Origin: Steromphala cineraria
Lineage: Eukaryota; Mollusca; Gastropoda; Trochida; Trochidae
Direction: 5' to 3'
DNA length: 64,000 nucleotides
NCBI GenBank assembly: GCA_916613615.1
Contig: OU744732.1
Coordinates: 49,033,227-49,097,226, forward strand
Shown in pieces: positions 1 through 11,261 of the stretch. The position numbers were made by a program, and so were the translations under genes. The notes beneath the pieces were generated by a model, which saw nothing but the letters and a program-made list of their open reading frames with translations, ran no database searches and was not told where the DNA came from. Every line of letters starts with the position of its first letter. Position 1 is the first letter of the stretch.

Positions 1-1239
1 GACAAGAAAAAAGAGTCCCCTGGAAAAAAAGTCCTATTAATGACTTTATATTACTTTATATTTACATATATTACGAAAAAACATTTGGTTGTTATTCACT
101 TTATTTAGATGCAATAATTTAATAACATGATACAATACATATATGAATATTTATTTATTGCCCATACTTTGATAAGTTTTAATAAATTTGTCTATAGACG
201 GCATTTGTATACCATTCTATATGTTAACTAATATTCAAGCATATTATTTAATCAGAATTTCCTTGAATCTGTCCAAACATTTATGCACGATTCACAACAT
301 TTCAAATAATTATTAAACTCCTAAATTCAATTTATCATTGTTGATTGTTTACCGTTTATTGCTGTCCACTATTTTATCATCGTGTAAATACTTATCTAAT
401 TACTTTGTGAATTTTGATGTTGTTTTTTTTGTGAGATCTAAAGGAACAGCACTTAAATATGCTGAAAGCTTATTGTGCTGATCCATTTTCATTAATAAAA
501 ATCATAGATATATATAAATTTTCATTGTTTCTTAGCAATGATTACATATTCACTGGAATTGAATCTTTGAGATCTCTTTGGCTGATAGCCAACAACTACT
601 TGTTTTACACTTTTTTCATATACACCAATGAAATTATTTGATAATATAATCTCTAAACACTGTTTACACATTCTCCCTGACCTAACATCATGAGTTTTTG
701 CACTCTTTGAGACTCACACCTCATGAATGAATACTCTTGATTAATCTGTGTCTAATACCACAGTTGATTCAATAGATGGAGACAAACTCACATTTCCTTA
801 ATTCTTAATTAATCCATATTTAGATATCACAACATCATTATTGATATCTTAATTACGAACTAATTATGTTTTTTTACAATATCTTTGATGTTAACCTGTT
901 TTTATAGTAATAAGAGACTTCCAAGAGCGTTTATTATGTTGTTTTAGTCATAGTGTGTTGACAGGGGTCCAGTTGGTGCCCATTCATGACTGATTGCTTG
1001 CTGTCATTAATGACTCAGTGTCAAACTCCTCTTCTCTCATATGCCAAGTTGTGTTGTCCCGTAGTTACATACAGTTTGAAAGTTTTCTGCATTAATTATT
1101 TTCATTCTCTGTAAAAGGTATGTTACTTTCGAATTTGATGTCATGTACCTAGGCCCTTGAATGCGTCGTCTACTTTTTTACTTTTTATTTTTTCAACTTT
1201 AGTAACAAAGACTTACGTTTATAATGCAGAATGAACCCT
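1..1239. other. AT-rich non-coding DNA
   Basis: No open frame longer than about 60 codons and no recognisable protein, RNA gene or inverted-repeat element. Homopolymer-rich, stop-rich sequence in all frames. It does not resemble the array that begins at 8856. Confidence 0.6.
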
Positions 1240-2070
1240 TTTAAAACAAATGAACTGTGAATGTCATTTTGTTTCCCTCTGACTATGTATTTACAGCAAT
1301 AGATAAATCTCATCGGAGAGGAAACAAATACATTTAAACATTTATTATGTACAATAGTGTTTTTAACTGATTTGTATGTTTGAATTATTTTTCTTAAAAC
1401 TGAGAATAATGAAGGACGTTGTTAATTCTTAACTTGACGATGCATCTTCCAAGTATAATCTACGGGAAAATATCTTATTATTAACATAAAGCAATACTCA
1501 GTTATTACATGTACATATATTATGTAACTTTATTTAGAACAAATGTCTTTAAAGCAAATAACTTCTACAGGCATGAGGCCTTATAAGTACTGAAATAAAG
1601 ATTTATTGATCTCACGCAACTTCAAGATGGAATAAGTGAATATTATTTATCAATTTATCTATACAACGAAATTCATGTATCTATTATTTATATAAGGAAA
1701 TTCATTTATTTTTACATTATATTAAATACTATATCATTATATATATCAATATAAATCATTGTTTTGAGTTATTCAAAGATAATTTAAGAAACTTCTCACA
1801 AACGCCACAAAGACAATTTCACTGTCTTTGATCTTTTTATCACCCTGTAATAAAAATCTCGAGGTGTACCGCCTGGTACAGCAAAGTATTTGTGTATTGC
1901 CTACATGTAACTCGTTTGCAAATGCAGAGACTTAGTTGCTGAATTCGATTTATATGTCAAAATTATGATTTTTTTTCTTGCAAATTCAAAACTTGATTTG
2001 TCGATTTATGAAGTAGGTAAACAATAATTTCTCAAAAAGCAAGGGTGATATGCAATTCACATAATAAGTG
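1240..2070 (+). repeat. Old direct duplication, copy 1
   Basis: Several anchors recur in the same order about 1.2 kb downstream: a 'TTTTAAAACAAATGAACTGTG' type stretch near 1240, 'CCCTGTAATAAAAATCTCG' near 1842, 'GTGTATTGCCTACA' near 1892 and 'GGTGATATGCAATTCAC' near 2045. The partner is 2480-3340. Identity is patchy, so the duplication is old. No coding potential is evident in either copy. Confidence 0.5.
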
Positions 2071-2479
2071 ACTATCAAATAACTATGATAAATGATTGTC
2101 TTTGATGTTTGTTTTACTGAAATCTCTTTGATAATAAAGAAGTGAAGATAAGCCCACTGAAGCAAATGTTATCTAGACTTTCTTCACTAGTGTATACTTG
2201 AGTGTATTTTAACATATATTTTGGCAGAAAAAAAACTTATTTTTTTCTTTTGATGTAATACAGATTGATTTTTTCTTCCTCGTATCGTAATCTCTATATC
2301 TATAAGGTTTGTTGCTAAAAATGTTTTTTATAAACGGTCTTAATAGTTATATATATAGTTATAGGTATGGTTCCCTGTGATTAACTTACGTAAACACATG
2401 AATTTACATATCAAGGCAAACGCTGACTCCAGAAATATTTATTTAAACTATCTTTCAAAATATTTCAAATATCTCTAAG

Positions 2480-3340
2480 ACAGAATCATGCCTTTTTAAA
2501 ACAAATAGAATGTGAATGATGTTTTGTTTTTCTATGATTGTATATTTTCTATTTTATAAGATTAAAAACAGACCAACAAATATATGAATCTTTATTTGTA
2601 ATTATTATCTTGTAAAGTTATTACATTTTAATGCGTTTTACTGAGAATGTCAGTTATTTGTTCCTGAATTTACATCTCTTTTATCACATATTCTAATGAT
2701 AAATATAGTTTTATGTCTGAACCGTTTAAGATTATATAACGTGAACATTTCTTTTTTTTCTTTTTTATTCCTTTTTGTGGTACGTGAACATTCTTCATAA
2801 ACAAGTTACAAGTGACAAAAAGAACAAGTGACAAAAAGAAAATACCACAATTATTTCATGTTTATAAATTGTAATAGGAAAGGATATAGACACATTACGA
2901 TAATAGATATGTAAAGATTTTTAACCATGCTGGAATATTCCAGCATATGTCAAGAAAACACCTCAACCCAACAAGTCATTATCTCTGTATCTTTGAACTT
3001 TTTATGGCCCTGTAATAAAAGTCTCGTTAGTAAATATGTCCCCGCGCGGGTCTGCCCTTTAAATGTGTATTGCCTACAGGTACTTCGTTTTCAGGTACAG
3101 GCACTTGTATTGGTAATTGTTGGATTATATTTAATTCGTCAATATTGAAATGTCTTAGTTAATACATTTGTAAATTCATATAATCTGATATGTCAGTTAA
3201 TGTGTTGTAATAACACATTCCAACATTTTGATACAAAAAAAGATAAAACAATTTACTGCCCTATAATCAGAGTACGTAGATCAAGTCTATTTTCTTAAGA
3301 ACTTAAAGTGTGATATGCAATTGTAATATACTACTCAAAG
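2480..3340 (+). repeat. Old direct duplication, copy 2
   Basis: Diverged partner of 1240-2070, with the same anchors in the same order (near 2495, 3014, 3066 and 3308). This copy contains a CG-rich 'CCCCGCGCGGG' patch near 3040 that copy 1 lacks. A 73-codon frame at 2927-3148 is not supported by the other copy, so I treat it as chance. Confidence 0.5.
2809..2840. repeat. 16-bp tandem duplication
   Basis: The unit CAAGTGACAAAAAGAA occurs twice back to back without a mismatch. Confidence 0.85.
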
Positions 3341-5470
3341 GAACACTCAAGATTTTAATATAGTCTCTGTTAATTCATACCCACATGCATTCCTGACGTT
3401 GGGCTACTGATTTTTTAACGGATTTGTGGAAATTTGATTAGTTTTTGAATTTCTGTATTTTCAATCACATTTCTTCAGGGGATTTCACTACAGGGGATAT
3501 CACATTCAAAGCACTAAAATAACCCAAGACAAGACCTCAATGTTTTGAGCATGAGCAATCTGACGTCCTGTAACTTTCATTTTCGACTCTGGCCTTGGTA
3601 ATGAAGTTTCAATTTTTTATTCATAGATACACACAATAACATGATTTTTATTACATTATAGAGGCGAACTAGAACATGCATATTTCCGCGCGGTATAAAT
3701 ATAAACATTTGGTTGTTTACCAATCCGGTTCCTTCTTTTGTGTTTAAACCACATGCATATTTGTCAATCTTTGCCATAGTTCATTGATTAAGCACTTCTA
3801 GTTGAGGGCAGTCATTACTGATTAGGAGCATTACAACTGGTCATTAAGGGGTATGACATAATCAATTTAAATGTATGAATGGGATAACAATTTCATTTAT
3901 TTTAATATGATAAAAGTATACATCTTTTGAGAATTGTCGGTGTTACATTAATCTTTATAAAAAAAATTCTTCCTTAAAGTATTATTGGCATCAAAGTTAA
4001 AAATTAAATTCCAAATTTCATCAATTTCAACAATATCAAAGTCACAAAAGTAATTTTGTCTTAAATTTCATTAAACTTTTCCTATAATTCCTCTAAAAAT
4101 CAAACAGAGAGAGGGAATTTGTTTCTTTATGTTTTATCTTCAACAAAATTGGCACAAGAGACAAACAATACATCCCTTAGCACTGACATGCATTCTGCCT
4201 TTTTAATTTTTTAATCAGTTAATTCGAAATAATACATTTAACTTTTTTAACTAAAACTTGTTTGATAATAATCTAGTGGAAATAATTATTTCAAGGATGC
4301 ATACAGGCATCAAAATAGAGCATTATCTTTAACTCATTTGAGGTCGTCATGTCTTTTTGTACAAAACTATAAACAAAACCTGGGCTAAAGATATATGCAA
4401 TATATAAGGGAAATATTAATTATATTTAAGGTTATTTTTATGTGTTCTTTCTTTAAAACCGCAAACAAAATTTTAACTGAATATGAACACAATGATAGCA
4501 GGTTTTGGCACTTTTGGTGTAATGAAATTTGTTTCACATATATATCTGTTGCTGTATATCTGTATCTATATATTCAGTAATGTATTTCTCTTTTCAAAGA
4601 CAAGCTCATCAATGTAAGCCGTATATTGGAATCTGTTTTTGTAGCATTCAGCCCTCATTAACTATTGGTGTCAATTAGACGATACCATTTCCTCATTAGC
4701 TTATGGCGTCAATTAGACAGATTGACACGTGTATTGACAATCCACGCTGACAGGTGAGTAATACTCGAGGCATTGTTTGTCACTGGTCTCTCTTATCTAG
4801 TTATCCAATCAGATGTTAGAGGTTAACCAAGACCCAATGCAAAGTTTCTTTCCCTATATTTCTGCATATTCATTTGTACCTAACTTTTGTTGAAGTAAGG
4901 CAGAGACTGCAAGGTGCTGCAACATAGTGTTATCACTAATCATTGATGGATTTATGTGCTTTAATATAGAGGATTTCATTTTCGATAAGGTTAGTTTCAC
5001 ATGTTGTTTATGCAGCCGATCTTTTGGCATACTTTGTAATGCCGATGTCACATAATATGTATAAATGATATACGGTTGCCATGTATTTCAAAAACTAAAT
5101 TTTTAAGATTGTAAACTAATTCATTCTGATTCCTAATCCCTCATAGAGAGAGAGTTTATTCAGTAACTAGGCCACCGGCCCATTATACATTGCATAGTTA
5201 TATAATTCTACATTTCAATCCCTCATAAGAGGAAATGGATTTCTAACCAATGGATACCTATTAAAATGATATGAAAAAGCATTCCACCAACCATTGATAT
5301 TAATATTTCACAATATCCTGCAATGTTTAGATTATTAGAGACTTTTTATTGGGAGTTATTTGAAAAAAAGGATTCTTGATTTTAGCCAGTTATCCAGATC
5401 AACACGTTTATTGCCAAGACGATGTTGAAGATGAATTTCACTTTATATTGAATAGTCCACAATATTACGC
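3341..5470. other. Non-coding DNA, no gene seen
   Basis: AT-rich sequence with scattered short frames only. A stretch around 3680-3760 weakly resembles internal sequence of the TTAA-flanked elements near 39800 and 58700 (the 'ATAAATATAAACAT' and 'TGTTTAAACCACAT' anchors). A 65-codon frame on the minus strand at 4854-5051 encodes a helix-like peptide but has no sister copy in the window. Confidence 0.5.
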
Positions 5471-5474
5471 TTAA

Positions 5475-5822
5475 AGGGGCAGTAGCACGTTTTTAGAGGG
5501 AATATAAGGTGATGTCAGGAAAATGAAAATAAATGGTTCCAATTGAAAGGCAATGTTTCAAACCAAATGGAGCAGTAATAATTCAAATATATAATGTAAA
5601 GTTTAGCCATGTGATTCTTTTTCTTACACAAAATGAACTAAAGGTGTTCACAAAAAAATGGCCGCCAATGGATTTAAGGTAAATCTTCATACTTTGACTA
5701 TGAATGATTGGCTTGTGTAATGAGATTTTTGACACTATCAAAGTAATACATTTATCGTTAACATACAATTATCAGTGAAAATTTTTAAATATAAAATTCT
5801 CAAAAAACGTGCTACTGCCCCT
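5475..5822. mobile_element. TTAA-flanked MITE, 348 bp
   Basis: The ends are a perfect 20-bp terminal inverted repeat beginning AGGGGCAGTAGCACG, at 5475-5494 and 5803-5822, and the match extends further with one extra T. Each end abuts TTAA (5471-5474 and 5823-5826), consistent with a 4-bp TTAA target duplication, the hallmark of piggyBac-type transposition. No transposase frame is present, so this is a non-autonomous element. Assignment to piggyBac rests on the TTAA duplication only. Confidence 0.88.
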
Positions 5823-5826
5823 TTAA

Positions 5827-6332
5827 AGAACAACGTTTGATAAGCCGCATTGATATAGATATCCATCGGTATTTAAATTTCTATTATGATGATATCTATG
5901 TAAGGCTAATTTAAGTCATGAATAAATCAGTAAAAGTGTTATTTCATAACTGTTCATTCTCCCCTAGCGATACTGTTTCCATACGATATTACAGAATCTG
6001 AAACATTGTTACAAAATCATTTAGTTTATGACCTTCAAATCTAATTCACTGTTAATGGTTTTTACTCTATCCTATCAATGTTATTACTCACTTTGACCCG
6101 CCGATAAATTCAATTGTGTACACAGTACTACACAACTCATTTAAAAACGAGTAGGTCATTTGGGTTTATGGTGTCGTACGTTATCTATCACATTTATCTA
6201 TTTATCTAACTAAAAGTTCGATTAGAAGAATTGCAGCTGGAATGAACCAAACAATATATAAATACTACATTATAAATAACACAAAAATCAAATGTATCTT
6301 GAATTTGTTTAAATGAGCACTTCCTGACGTAA
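5827..6332. other. Non-coding DNA, no gene seen
   Basis: No open frame, repeat or RNA gene recognised. It separates the MITE from the minisatellite and hairpin at the array's left edge. Confidence 0.5.
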
Positions 6333-6389
6333 ACTGAGATATACTGAGATATACTGAGATATACTGAGATATACTGAGATATACTGAGC
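6333..6389. repeat. 10-bp minisatellite (ACTGAGATAT)n
   Basis: About five and a half copies of ACTGAGATAT in tandem, nearly perfect, ending in a variant ACTGAGCTAT. The word TATACTGA also recurs in the inverted repeat immediately downstream, so the two structures may be parts of one terminal motif. Confidence 0.9.
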
Positions 6390-6412
6390 TATGGAAATTC
6401 AGAGTATACTGA

Positions 6413-6492
6413 CCAGTATACGTCAGTAAATTAGGGTGGTTTCCTAATTAGTATACCTCAGTATATTAGGGTGGTTTACTGACGTATACTGG
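6413..6492. repeat. Perfect 18-bp inverted repeat with 44-bp loop
   Basis: The arm CCAGTATACGTCAGTAAA at 6413-6430 is exactly reverse-complemented at 6475-6492. The loop carries the direct word TTAGGGTGGTTT twice (6431-6442 and 6466-6477), the second overlapping the right arm. It lies just upstream of the 5'-truncated LINE-A. It could be the end of a palindromic DNA element or a recombination-prone cruciform. Confidence 0.9.
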
Positions 6493-6723
6493 TCCAGTAT
6501 ACGAGCATTTTTCTTCACGTGCTAATAAAGCAATCCGGCTCGAGTACCTGCATACCTCCTCTCAAATCTAGCAATGATCATGACAGCCCATCTTGTTTCT
6601 CTGATATTGCAAAAGCAGAAATACTAAATGAATACTTCGAATCTATATCTACATTGGACAGTGCTAATGCACGTCTACCAAGTTTTAGAAAACGGACAGG
6701 CGCTATTTTCGATTCGTTAACAG

Positions 6724-6743
6724 TACTTAGATGTACTTAGATG
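6724..6743 (+). repeat. 10-bp tandem duplication inside LINE-A ORF2
   Basis: TACTTAGATG is present twice in tandem. Removing one copy joins the frame ...VLRC directly to LHVKKASGPDRI, the expected start of the RT domain. The duplication therefore breaks the frame by +1. Confidence 0.85.
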
Positions 6744-6815
6744 TTTACATGTGAAAAAAGCGTCCGGGCCCGATAGAATAAGTCATTTGTTATTGAAAAA
6801 TATTGTTTATTCAAT

Positions 6816-6924
6816 AAGTGATGCATTATAATGTTGATGGTCCAGAGAATATGTTGATGGTCCAGAGAATAAATATATTTTACAGGAAAGGAAAAAAAAA
6901 AAAAAAAAAAAAGTGATGCATTAT
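6816..6924 (+). mobile_element. Nested 81-bp poly(A)-tailed insertion with 14-bp TSD
   Basis: The 14-bp word AAGTGATGCATTAT lies at 6816-6829 and again at 6911-6924. Between them (6830-6910) is an insert made of two exact tandem copies of ATGTTGATGGTCCAGAGAAT (6831-6850, 6851-6870), a short AT segment and a run of about 20 A. Without the insert and one duplicate the LINE reading frame runs through as ...VYSISDALCFLFN. This is the signature of target-primed reverse transcription of a tiny polyadenylated RNA. The source RNA is unknown; there is no tRNA-like box. Confidence 0.92.
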
Positions 6925-9900
6925 GTTTCCTGTTCAATATGGCTTTGAAATCATGTGTTTATCCATCTGAATGGAAATATGCTAATGTGATGCCACTCTT
7001 CAAGAAAGGTGATCCAACTCTTGCGTCGAACTATAGACCCATTTCACTAATCAGTTGTGTTGGTAAAGTTTTCGAAAGAGTTGTATTTAAACATTTATTT
7101 AATTATTTTCACACAAACAAACTCATTTATAAATACCAATCTGGATTTCAGCCTGGACATTCAACTGTACATCAATTAGTAGAAATATATCACCAGATTT
7201 GCGAATCATTAGATAAAAAGGAACATTATTGTATGGTGTTTTGCGATATATCAAAAGCTTTCGACAGAGTCTGGCATAAAGGTTTAATGTTGAAACTTGA
7301 AAAATATGGTATAATGGGGCAATTACTGGGGTGGCTGGCAAGTTACATAAGTAATCGGAGTCAAAGCGTGTTTGTAAATGGATCTATATCAAAGCCAAGA
7401 ACACTGCAAGCTGGTATACCACAGGGATCAGTATTGGGCCCATTCTTATTTATTGTTTACATTAATGACATAGCAGATGAATTAGATTGCCTCTTTGCTG
7501 ATGACTCATCCCTTGGCTACTCTTCCACAGAATGTTTTGTTATTGGGAATAAATTAAATGCTAATTTGTCTAAGCTAAACATCTGGGGTAAACAATGGCT
7601 AATCAAGTACAACCCAGATAAAACTGAAGCCGTCCTATTCTCACTACAAAACGAAGATGAAAAGTTACATCTTAAGTTTGACGGCGTTGAAGTTAGAATG
7701 GTTAAAGCACATAAACACCTTGGCATAACATTATCAAGTAACGGGAAATGGGCGGATCATATAGATAATATTAATAAAAGTGTAGCAAAGATGGTGACCT
7801 CATTGCGTAAATTGAAGTATGTATTATGTCGGGAAACACTTAATAGAATATATGTTATGTTCATAAGACCCCATCTAGAATATGCATGCGAAGTGTGGGA
7901 CGGATGTAATCAAGAACAAATAAATAAACTTGAACAGATTCAATTACAAGCAGCAAGAATTATTACTGGCCTGCCAAAATGTACTTCACTTAAATTTCTT
8001 TATTTTGAAACTGGTTGGATAACTCTACAAGAACGTAGGAGAATACGGAAACTAGGTCTAATGTACAAGATTCAAAATCAAATTGCTCCTCAATACCTTG
8101 CTGATATTCTCCCACAGAACGTCGGTTCAAAAACTAACTACAATTTAAGAAACTCTCAACACACTTGCATACCGTTCTCGAGACTTAAGCATTCAACGGA
8201 ATCTTTCTTCCCTTCAACAATAATTGCATGGAACAATTTACCACATAATGCACGTACTGCACTAATATTTCTGCTTTTAAAACATGTATTACTAAGAAAT
8301 ATGTCAATGCACCTGGATATTTTTTTATGCGGAAAAAGAAATTTGAACATTTTACATACAAAGTTACGATATGATGTAAGTTCTTTAAATTTTGATTTGT
8401 ATAAATTTGGAATGAAAGATGATCCTAATTGCAGCTGTGGTTATATAGAAAACTCTAATCACTATTTTTTTGATTGTTCACTATATGTACACCAGAGAGA
8501 GAAACTCTTGACATCTTTGAAGCGCATAGTTGACCCATCATGTATTCCAGTTAATCTTAAGCTTATATTAGTGGGAAGTGCAGACTTGTCAATTTACCAA
8601 AATGAAAATGTATTTAAATCTGTTCAATCATTCATTCATGAGACTAAACGATTTGTATAATAACAATATTTTGTGTGTAAATACTTCTTTCTTTTCTTGC
8701 TATTTACTTTTCTTCTTTTCTTTTCTGTTTAGTGTCTGTCATCTTTTTGTGTAAAAATGTAATCATATATTGTTAATACCATGGAGAGGGTGTTCTAAGT
8801 TGGACAACTTGTTCCCAATCCTATTCTTGTGAATAAAATATGTTTAAATCAAATCAAATGATAAGGATGTAGACACTGTATATTGGCAGTTTTTTTTAAT
8901 TGTAAATGTACGATTAAGAATTTAGGAATCATATCTTTCTTGTGTTTTCATTTTTCTGACGTTCTTTAATTGATTTTAATCACAAAATAATTCAGCAATC
9001 TGGGAAGGCACTTATGAGTTACATATTGAATTGAAGACTTGCAAATTCAGTTAACTGCAATAATTACCTCACTTATTCACATTATCTAATTACAGCGTTC
9101 ATAAGATAATTCCGTCTCAAACCATTAATTACATATAATGATCTAACGTCTGGAACAACTATATGGCATTGTGATAAAAAGACGGCAGGTCAACTGGTTT
9201 ATTAACGCATGTTTCATGGTGTTTGTTGTGATGTATAAGATAAATGAGATGGAGTTTTGTGAGGATGCATGTTATACTAAGTTTATGTGATGACCAAGGA
9301 GGCTCAAATGTTACCATTGTAATCACTAACTAAAATATTTTGCAAAGAAACATCAATATGTATGATTATATCAATTGACATTCAACCTCGCCTGTCACGC
9401 TAGATTATTTGGTCATCATAAGGAAATAACCATTTCATGTTTGATATTCTGAGTTAAAGCATGCTTAACATGATTTCGCATGCAGGGAATTTGAATTAGG
9501 CCTAGAAAAAAAGGAATTTGTTTCCGGTTTCCGCCCTCGTCAGTTTCAAAACCCTGCATCAAACCTTTTATGTCCATTTAGATGATTCTCATTGAAAAAA
9601 GTAAATGACAATGTCAACGAAAGTTCCCATCTTTCTTTTTAATCTTTCAAACATAAAATGGCACCAGAGACCAAAGGATCCAGACATAAATTTAAAGTAA
9701 GAAAAATTTTACACTTGAAATTAGTTGATCCTTTGTCATTTTGCTATAGTTATGTCACTGACATCTTAACTTAACCCTATAGCACTGTTATGATATATGC
9801 ACTAGAAAACACAAAAATGTAAAATATGCAAGTTCTACTCTTACTGTCAACATTGTGAATCTATCAATTTAAATTATCTACTCATATTTCGCCTCTGACC

Positions 9901-10040
9901 ACATGTTAAGCGATTACATTCTAAATTAGATTGAACAATTTTCAGGAAGAAATTGATAAAAAGTACTTTTTTCATTACCAAGACAACTTAAGAACACTAG
10001 TATTTCATTTCTTCTATTTTTTTCCATGGGTAAAGATTTT

Positions 10041-10300
10041 ACTCTGCCCCAAGTCGAGATGGGAGTAACAGGCAGACCTAGCAATAATCAATTCGATCGA
10101 AGTCAATCTGTCAATCTCTGTGCCATGATTGGCATTCATCTGTGTTTGTCAATTTCACCCACCGTCGCATCCTCCAACTGTGAAGACGACTCAAGTCTCT
10201 TTACAAGGAGAATGAACGAGAACACCAAACTGAGAGGGATTTCAATCACAGAGGACACAGGCAGACCCTTGCAAGGGAATTCCGATGTTCGAGATATCTG
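10041..10300 (+). repeat. Module P, copy 1
   Basis: The most conserved short module of the array, around a core CATTCATCTGTGTTTGTCAA. This copy begins CTCTGCCCCAAGTCGAGATG and is open on the plus strand for 91 codons (10026-10301), but other copies break that frame. Whether P is coding, regulatory or a mobile-element piece is unknown. Confidence 0.7.
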
Positions 10301-11261
10301 AATATAAATGAAATACAAGGGGCAATAACAAGAGCAGGGACACTGAGTGAAAGTACGTATTTCGATTGCATCAAAAGCTATTTAGAAAATGTTGATGTAA
10401 AATAAACCATGACATATTTTTATTATATTTCCAGTTGATATTGAAACATTGATGAGAGTATTAAGAAAAAAAGAAATAAAGTTTGCATCAAGTTAAACTG
10501 GAGGGCGATTGTGTATTTCAGAAAATGGATTAAGGTTTCACAAACATATTTTACTTATTTCTTTGAAATATACGAATGTATGATAATGTTTAATTGTGCG
10601 TCAGAGGTAGCTACTCAAATAATATGTTCAGTTTGGTAATTAAAGTCGTTTTGAATGCCAGATTTGATGGACAGCTTCGATCTATTTGGCGACAAACCAG
10701 TCAATGCGTGACTGGTCACAGGCCCTTTTCGGGGCGTCCAAAACAATCATTGCCACAGGATCTATACATTTATCGTAACAATATCACAGGCAAATCTCTA
10801 CCATCAACAGATTTTCAGAAATTGTTTACCACTTAGTTTATTAAGTCATTTGACAATGTAACACTATTATTTGTTTGGTGTAATAAAGATATCCAACGGT
10901 AATGAAACAATTATTTGAGGCAGTATTTCAGTTGAAAAAATCACAAGCCACTCTACCAGTCTGATTCACACATCACATCCTCGCACGTTTCATGAACCAC
11001 AGTCCAGGTGTTTTTTTACATCAATTTAGAGTTTAGAGTTTAATTTATAAATTTAGCTACCTAAAGTAACTGTCATCTGTACAAAGAGAAATAAAATAAT
11101 AATTCAAATCTTTTTTCTCCTGTATCATATTTTAACAGGATTCTAGTGTGTTTATAATCTGATCCTTGAATTGTCAACCTTCTTTAAATTCCTCAATCAA
11201 AGCCTATTGGGAAAGATATCAATGGTATATGTTCTTCATCATATTCCTGAAATTCAAGTAA

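Larger units (their letters stand above)
6519..8660 (+). pseudogene. LINE-A ORF2, reverse transcriptase region
   Basis: Would reverse-transcribe the element's RNA at a nicked target. The largest open piece runs 6939-8660 (573 codons). Motifs in order: KASGPDRI (split by insertions near 6740-6925), PLFKKGDP and SNYRPISL, SGFQPGHST, DISKAFDRVWH, GIPQGSVLGP, catalytic FADDSS (usually Y/F-A-D-D, intact), then a C-terminal zinc-ribbon-like CSCG..H..C motif near codons 506-520. The upstream piece 6519-6740 matches the segment that precedes RT in such elements. Disruptions: a 10-bp tandem duplication (6724-6743), an 81-bp insertion with 14-bp duplication (6816-6924), and a local frame excursion at about 8260-8326. 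The catalytic core 6939-8258 is uninterrupted, so the copy is fairly young, but it lacks an endonuclease and a natural start. Confidence 0.88.
6519..8855 (+). mobile_element. LINE-A: 5'-truncated non-LTR retrotransposon
   Basis: Contains the reverse-transcriptase half of a non-LTR retrotransposon ORF2, a short 3' UTR, an AATAAA-like signal near 8832 and a short (AAATC)n tail ending at 8855. ORF1 and the endonuclease domain are absent, so the copy is 5'-truncated near 6519. The 3' end is fixed by sister sequences at 28263 and 41126: the array homology (AAATGATAAGG...) resumes exactly at 8856. I cannot find the matching target sequence on the 5' side, so no target-site duplication can be shown. 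RT motifs point to the Jockey/CR1/L2 assemblage; the clade is not resolved. Confidence 0.85.

Noticed and set aside
4854..5051. 65-codon minus-strand frame with a helix-like peptide (LHKQHVKLTLSKMKSSILKH...)
   Set aside because: No sister copy, no motif and no clear splice or start context. In sequence this AT-rich, frames of this length arise by chance.
10026..10301. 91-codon plus-strand frame over module P copy 1
   Set aside because: The frame is interrupted or shifted in copies 2, 3, 5, 6 and 7.
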